Assembly: GCA_043743785.1 (NCBI GenBank)
Contig: JAYTVW010000161.1
Coordinates: 36,124-100,123 of the forward strand
Origin: JAQTNA01 sp043743785
Lineage (GTDB): Bacteria; Pseudomonadota; Gammaproteobacteria; Burkholderiales; Rhodocyclaceae
DNA length: 64,000 bases
Direction of reading: 5' to 3'
The position numbers and the translations under genes are program-made. Positions 59,752 to 64,000 of the stretch are shown in pieces. Each line of letters begins with the position of its first letter. Within the stretch, counting starts at the first letter, position 1. The notes under the pieces were generated by a model. The model saw only the letters and a program-made list of their open reading frames with translations. It did no database searches and had not been told where the DNA came from.

Positions 59752-62700
59752 GTGCCCCTTTCCGCCCAAATCGATTCCCTGCCCCCCGACGAGCGCCAAA
59801 TCCTGGACGCTCACGCCCTGTTCTGGGCTTACGCCACCCGCAGCACGCTGCTGGAGCTCTTGCGCCCGCTGTTTACCTGGAACGCCGAAGGCCGGGCTTT
59901 TTCCCACGACAGCATCAAAACCAGCAGCAACGCCTTGATCAAGCGCGAGCTACTGGAGCAGCACCCTCAGCGACAGGGCTACTGGCGGGTACGGGAACCG
60001 GAGCGCAGCGCCGCCTATCTGGCCTTGCTGGAAAGGCTGCCGGGCGACCAACTGCGCCGGGTGGTCTTTGGCGTCGCGCACTATCAAACGGGCGCGAACA
60101 TTCGCTACTGGCCGGTGGCGGACGAGGCGGCGTCCGCTGCGGTGCTGCGCGTTGCCCTGCTGACCGACACACCCGAAGCTGAATTGACGACCCTGCAGTA
60201 CCTGCTGGCCCGCAGGTACGCACCGGACAACATCCTGGCCAGCGCCTTCGATGGGGATCTGGACGACGCCACCCTGAAACGCTTGCCGCCCCGGGTGCGC
60301 TGGGAAATGGTCCTGGGCCGACTGGCCGGGCTCAGCACCCATTGGGCCGCCAGGAACCTGCCCATCCTGGCCTGGGTGAAGACGGAATTGCACAGACCTG
60401 GCGCGAATTTGCCCCTGGAAGTCCGCTACCAGACGGCGGAAGTCCTGTTGCACGGGGGCGACCGGGAAGGTGTGGCGCAGCTGCTGGAAGGCGTGGACAC
60501 AGCGGACGCCCAGGCCCTGCGGGCAGCCAGCATGGTCCAGCAGGGGCGCTGGCAGGAGGCCCAGGCCGGTTTCGAGGCCGCCCTGAAGGCCCTCAAGAAG
60601 GAATTCGGCGCAAAAAAAGAACTGCTTCCCCCCAACCTGGCCATGTACTACGTACTGGCCCTGCTGGCCCAGCAGACGCCCAAGTGCATCGAGACGGCAC
60701 GAAAATTCTGTCTTGCCGAGTCCGGCTCCCGCAAACCCTCCCCCGCAGACGGCTGGGGCCTGTGGGTGCACGCTGCGGACGTGCGCCTGGGCAATACCCC
60801 CCTTGAACATCCCTTCACCCTGCGCTCCACCGGCAAGTACGGCATCTACAAGGATGACCTGTGGCGCTGTCTCGTGCGGGCCTGGCTGGGGGCTTCCGTG
60901 GTGAAACCTCCGGCGACCCAGGCCGCCCGGGAAGTGGAGGCGGCAGCCCTGGCTCTGTTGCGTGAACGCCTGCAAGCCTGCGGTTTCGCCTGGCTGGATG
61001 CCCAGATGGCCGCCGCCGAAACCGTCTATCAGGGTGGAGAAGCCCCTCCCAATTTCTTCGCCCCCGGCAGCAGAGACAGCTGGCGCAGCGTCCTCACTTC
61101 CCTGCAATCCCTGGCGGGGGACCTGGTCGCCAGTGAAAAAGCCGAGGCCAGCCGCATCCTGTGGTGCCTCACCCTGGGCAGTGATGGCGGCGTAGCGGAT
61201 ATTCATCCCCTGGAGCAGAAACGGGGCGTGCGCGGCTGGAGCAAGCCCAAAGCCTTAAGCCTGTCCAAACTTCACGGCAACGAGAAACTGGAGCCTTGGG
61301 ACGCCCGGGTGGCCCGGGCCGTGCGGGGAGATCGCTTCCATGCCAGCCGTTACCTCCTGGACAAGGCCGTGGCCATCATGGCCCTGGTGGGCCACCCGGC
61401 TGTGGTGCTGGAGGGTGCAGAAGATCAACTGGTGGACGTGGTGGAAGGCTCTCCCGAGATGGAGGTGATACGCCAGGGCGACGGCTACGTGATGCGCATC
61501 ACGCCGGCCCTGCGGGAACCGCTGCCGGCGGACCCCTACATCCTCGAAGCCGAGCAACGGCGGGAAATCGAAGCCCTCAACCTTATCACCGTGCTGCAGG
61601 ACAGCCACCAGCGCATCCGCGTGATCCGCTTCACCCCGGCCCAGCGGCGGGCCTCCGTGCTGGTGGCAGACAAGCTGAAGATTCCCGCCAATGCCGAGGC
61701 GGAATTGCAGAAAACCCTGCAGGCTCTCACCGGCCACTTCCAGATCCAGTCCGACCACGCCGCTGCGGCCCGGGAAGTGGCGTCGGTCTCCCGCCTGCGG
61801 GCCGAGTTGGCGCCGGCCGGTGACGGCCTGGTGCTACGCCTGGTGGTGGCGCCCTTGGGCGAAGAGGGGCCGCGCCTCATGCCCGGGGCCGGCCGGGAAC
61901 AGGTCATGGCCGCCGTGAAGGGCGAGGCGGTGGGCACCCGACGCGACCTGAAGGCAGAACGCCGTCACCTGAACGCCGTGCTGGACGCCCTGCCCTTCCT
62001 GGATCCGCCAGCCCGGGGTGACATGGTGGCCGAATGGACCCTGGAAGAACCGGAACAAGCCCTGGGCCTGGTGGAGCTTCTGCCCCAAATCCCGGGGGTG
62101 GAGGCGGTGGACTGGCCCAAGGGCAAGCCGGTGCGGGTCATCACGGTGGACTCGAAGCAACTGGGCCTGAAGGTCGCGAGCGAACACGACTGGCTGCGCC
62201 TCTCCGGCCAGGCCCGGGTGGACGAAGGCCTGGTAATTGAATTGGAAAATCTGCTGGAATGGTCCGGCAGCGGCCGCGGGCGCTTCCTGCCCATGGGGGC
62301 CGGTGTGTATGCGGCCCTGACGGATCGCCTGCGCGCCCAGCTGGCGGACCTGGCGGCGGTGGCGGAAATGGGTGACGGAGATCCGCGCATCCCCCAACTG
62401 GCGGCGGCCTGGTTGGAGGAAGCCATTCAGGGCACGGATGTCAAACTGGACAAGGCCTTCCGGGAGCGCCTGGAACGCCTGCGGGCGGCCCAGGATCAGC
62501 AGCCACGCCTGCCCCGCAGCCTGCAGGCGGAATTGCGCCCCTACCAGGAAGACGGCTACGCCTGGGCCATGCGCCTGGCGGGGGCCGGTTTTGGCGCCTG
62601 CCTGGCGGACGACATGGGCCTGGGCAAGACCCTGCAGGCCCTGGCGGTGATGCTGAGCCGGGCCGCAGGTGGCCCCACCCTGGTGGTGGCCCCTACCTCT

Positions 62701-63906
62701 GTCTGCGGCAACTGGCTGGCGGAAGCGGGCCGCTTCGCCCCTTCCCTGTCCGTGCAGATCTACGGCGAAGGGGAGCGGGCCGGCATGATCGAGGCCGCAG
62801 GCCCCGGCGACGTCATCCTGGTTTCCTATACCCTCATGCAGCAGTCGGCAGAGGCCTTCGGCGCCCGCACCTGGCACACCTTGGTGGTGGATGAAGCCCA
62901 GGCCATCAAGAACGCCGCGGCGAAGCGCTCCCAGGCCCTCTTCGAACTCAAGGCCGACTTCCGCCTGGCGCTGTCCGGCACCCCGGTGGAAAACCGTCTG
63001 TCTGAACTCTGGTCCATCCTGCGCTTCTGCAACCCGGGCCTCCTGGGCACCCTGCGCCGCTTCAACGAACGCTTCGCCGGACCCATCGAGCGGGACCGCA
63101 ATCGGGAGGCCCAGCATCTGCTGCGGCGCCTCATTGCACCCTTCGTCCTCAGGCGCACCAAGGGCCAGGTGCTGCAGGAACTGCCGCCCCGCACCGAACT
63201 CACTCTCATGGTGGAGCCGGAAGCGGCGGAGGCCGCCCACTACGAAGCCCTGCGGCGCATCGCCGTCTCGGAAGCACTCAGCGCCGTGGCCTCCGACAAT
63301 CCGGGCCAGGCCCACTTCAACATCCTGGCCCAGCTCACCAAATTGCGCCGGGCCGCCTGCGACCCGCGCCTGACCAGCCCTGACCTGGGTATCGTCGGCG
63401 CCAAGGTCCAGGCCTTCGCCCAGCTGGCCACGGAACTCACCGCCAACGGTCACAAGACCCTGGTCTTCAGCCAGTTCGTGGACTTCCTGACCTTGCTCAA
63501 GGCGCCCCTGGATGAGGCCGGCATTCCCTATCAGTACCTGGATGGTTCCACCCCGGCGGCAGAACGCACCCGCCGGGTGAATGCCTTCCAAGCGGGCGAG
63601 GGGGACCTGTTCCTCATCAGTCTCAAGGCCGGTGGCTTCGGCCTCAACCTCACCGCCGCCGACTACGTGGTCATCGCCGACCCCTGGTGGAATCCGGCGG
63701 CGGAAGACCAGGCCATGGGCCGGGCTCACCGCATCGGCCAGCTGCGGCCGGTGACGGTGTATCGGCTGGTCAGCAAGGGCAGCCTGGAGGAGCGCATCGT
63801 CAATCTCCACAGCGAAAAGCGCGCCCTGGCGGAAGGCATCCTGGCAGAAGGAGAAGCCACCGCATTGCCGTCTTCTGAAGATTTGATCGCGCTGATTCGG
63901 GGCTAA
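59752..63906 (+). CDS. SNF2-family DEAD/DEAH-like helicase with large unknown N-terminal region
   Basis: About 1384 residues. The C-terminal motor is clear. Motif I is LADDMGLGKTLQALAVM near residue 956-960, motif II is VVDEAQAIKN near 1047, and motif III is LALSGTPVENRLSELWSILR. The second RecA lobe has TLVFSQFVDFLTLLK, GGFGLNLTAADYVVIADPWW and RAHRIGQ. The first about 900 residues have an Ala/Leu-rich helical look, with no domain I can name. The start is uncertain: the GTG given clears the upstream gene, but an in-frame GTG 16 codons earlier overlaps it. Likely roles are DNA remodelling or RNA polymerase recycling (HepA-like). Nothing nearby defines it. Confidence 0.88.
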   Translation: MPLSAQIDSLPPDERQILDAHALFWAYATRSTLLELLRPLFTWNAEGRAFSHDSIKTSSNALIKRELLEQHPQRQGYWRVREPERSAAYLALLERLPGDQLRRVVFGVAHYQTGANIRYWPVADEAASAAVLRVALLTDTPEAELTTLQYLLARRYAPDNILASAFDGDLDDATLKRLPPRVRWEMVLGRLAGLSTHWAARNLPILAWVKTELHRPGANLPLEVRYQTAEVLLHGGDREGVAQLLEGVDTADAQALRAASMVQQGRWQEAQAGFEAALKALKKEFGAKKELLPPNLAMYYVLALLAQQTPKCIETARKFCLAESGSRKPSPADGWGLWVHAADVRLGNTPLEHPFTLRSTGKYGIYKDDLWRCLVRAWLGASVVKPPATQAAREVEAAALALLRERLQACGFAWLDAQMAAAETVYQGGEAPPNFFAPGSRDSWRSVLTSLQSLAGDLVASEKAEASRILWCLTLGSDGGVADIHPLEQKRGVRGWSKPKALSLSKLHGNEKLEPWDARVARAVRGDRFHASRYLLDKAVAIMALVGHPAVVLEGAEDQLVDVVEGSPEMEVIRQGDGYVMRITPALREPLPADPYILEAEQRREIEALNLITVLQDSHQRIRVIRFTPAQRRASVLVADKLKIPANAEAELQKTLQALTGHFQIQSDHAAAAREVASVSRLRAELAPAGDGLVLRLVVAPLGEEGPRLMPGAGREQVMAAVKGEAVGTRRDLKAERRHLNAVLDALPFLDPPARGDMVAEWTLEEPEQALGLVELLPQIPGVEAVDWPKGKPVRVITVDSKQLGLKVASEHDWLRLSGQARVDEGLVIELENLLEWSGSGRGRFLPMGAGVYAALTDRLRAQLADLAAVAEMGDGDPRIPQLAAAWLEEAIQGTDVKLDKAFRERLERLRAAQDQQPRLPRSLQAELRPYQEDGYAWAMRLAGAGFGACLADDMGLGKTLQALAVMLSRAAGGPTLVVAPTSVCGNWLAEAGRFAPSLSVQIYGEGERAGMIEAAGPGDVILVSYTLMQQSAEAFGARTWHTLVVDEAQAIKNAAAKRSQALFELKADFRLALSGTPVENRLSELWSILRFCNPGLLGTLRRFNERFAGPIERDRNREAQHLLRRLIAPFVLRRTKGQVLQELPPRTELTLMVEPEAAEAAHYEALRRIAVSEALSAVASDNPGQAHFNILAQLTKLRRAACDPRLTSPDLGIVGAKVQAFAQLATELTANGHKTLVFSQFVDFLTLLKAPLDEAGIPYQYLDGSTPAAERTRRVNAFQAGEGDLFLISLKAGGFGLNLTAADYVVIADPWWNPAAEDQAMGRAHRIGQLRPVTVYRLVSKGSLEERIVNLHSEKRALAEGILAEGEATALPSSEDLIALIRG

Positions 63907-64000
63907 GGAGGCGAGAAAGAATAACTTGGACAGATGGCCGCTTGCAGACGAGATGCCAGGCAAGGCGCAAAACGCGCCATGTGGCTGGCCACACAAGCGT
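63907..64000. other. Right edge
   Basis: Ninety-four bases without a gene. I see no clear terminator or repeat. Confidence 0.4.

Noticed and set aside
61834..63996. Long minus-strand open frame over the SNF2-type gene
   Set aside because: A shadow of the strongly supported helicase motor on the plus strand.

Overview
The window is high-GC bacterial chromosome. Its gene content points to a betaproteobacterium, most likely of the Rhodocyclales/Azoarcus-Dechloromonas kind. The pointers are a DUF1840 protein, the miaB-phoH-ybeY-corC-lnt locus, an mdtABC-type efflux operon and Gram-negative LPS genes. The taxonomic placement is inference from gene content, not a search result.

Layout. Bases 1-15668 are one long leftward O-antigen/LPS sugar region: rfbB, rfbD, rfbA and rfbC (dTDP-L-rhamnose), a WbpM/CapD-type membrane dehydratase, gmd, an Fcl/ColC-like synthase and colD (GDP-3,6-dideoxyhexose, colitose type). 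These are followed by rfbF, rfbG and rfbH (CDP-4-keto-3,6-dideoxyglucose), a split transketolase pair, a reductase-like SDR, and a Wzx-like flippase cut by the left edge. Bases 15979-18898 hold convergent manB and manC, which supply GDP-mannose. Bases 19034-22919 carry LPS-core genes: two family-2 glycosyltransferases, waaC and waaA.

Bases 22953-28465 hold mostly lone genes: an HDOD protein, an MBL hydrolase, a DUF1615-like lipoprotein and a Pro/Ala-rich protein. Bases 28639-32104 form a small defence-like island with VapBC, HicBA and an AT-rich two-domain deaminase resembling the anti-phage dCTP deaminases, plus a small partner ORF. Bases 32219-43201 run leftward and encode trhP/yegQ and an efflux operon (mdtA, two RND pumps, a NodT-type outer-membrane lipoprotein). 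Rightward from 43475 come a PAS histidine kinase and the miaB-phoH-ybeY-corC-lnt housekeeping cluster. After that come a DUF3820 protein, a degenerate GGDEF protein, DUF1840, a VOC protein, PPK2, an EamA transporter, yebC, ruvC, an outer-membrane SphA/MetA-like protein, a membrane protein and a large SNF2-type helicase.

Two things stand out. First, a CDP-3,6-dideoxyhexose pathway is coupled to a split transketolase. This predicts a branched-chain (yersiniose/caryophyllose-like) sugar made beside a GDP-colitose-type pathway. Second, the window is full of short palindromic intergenic elements of at least six families. Several have entered genes in frame (lnt, the second RND pump, the signal peptide of the efflux lipoprotein) or supply the stop codon of the gene next to them.
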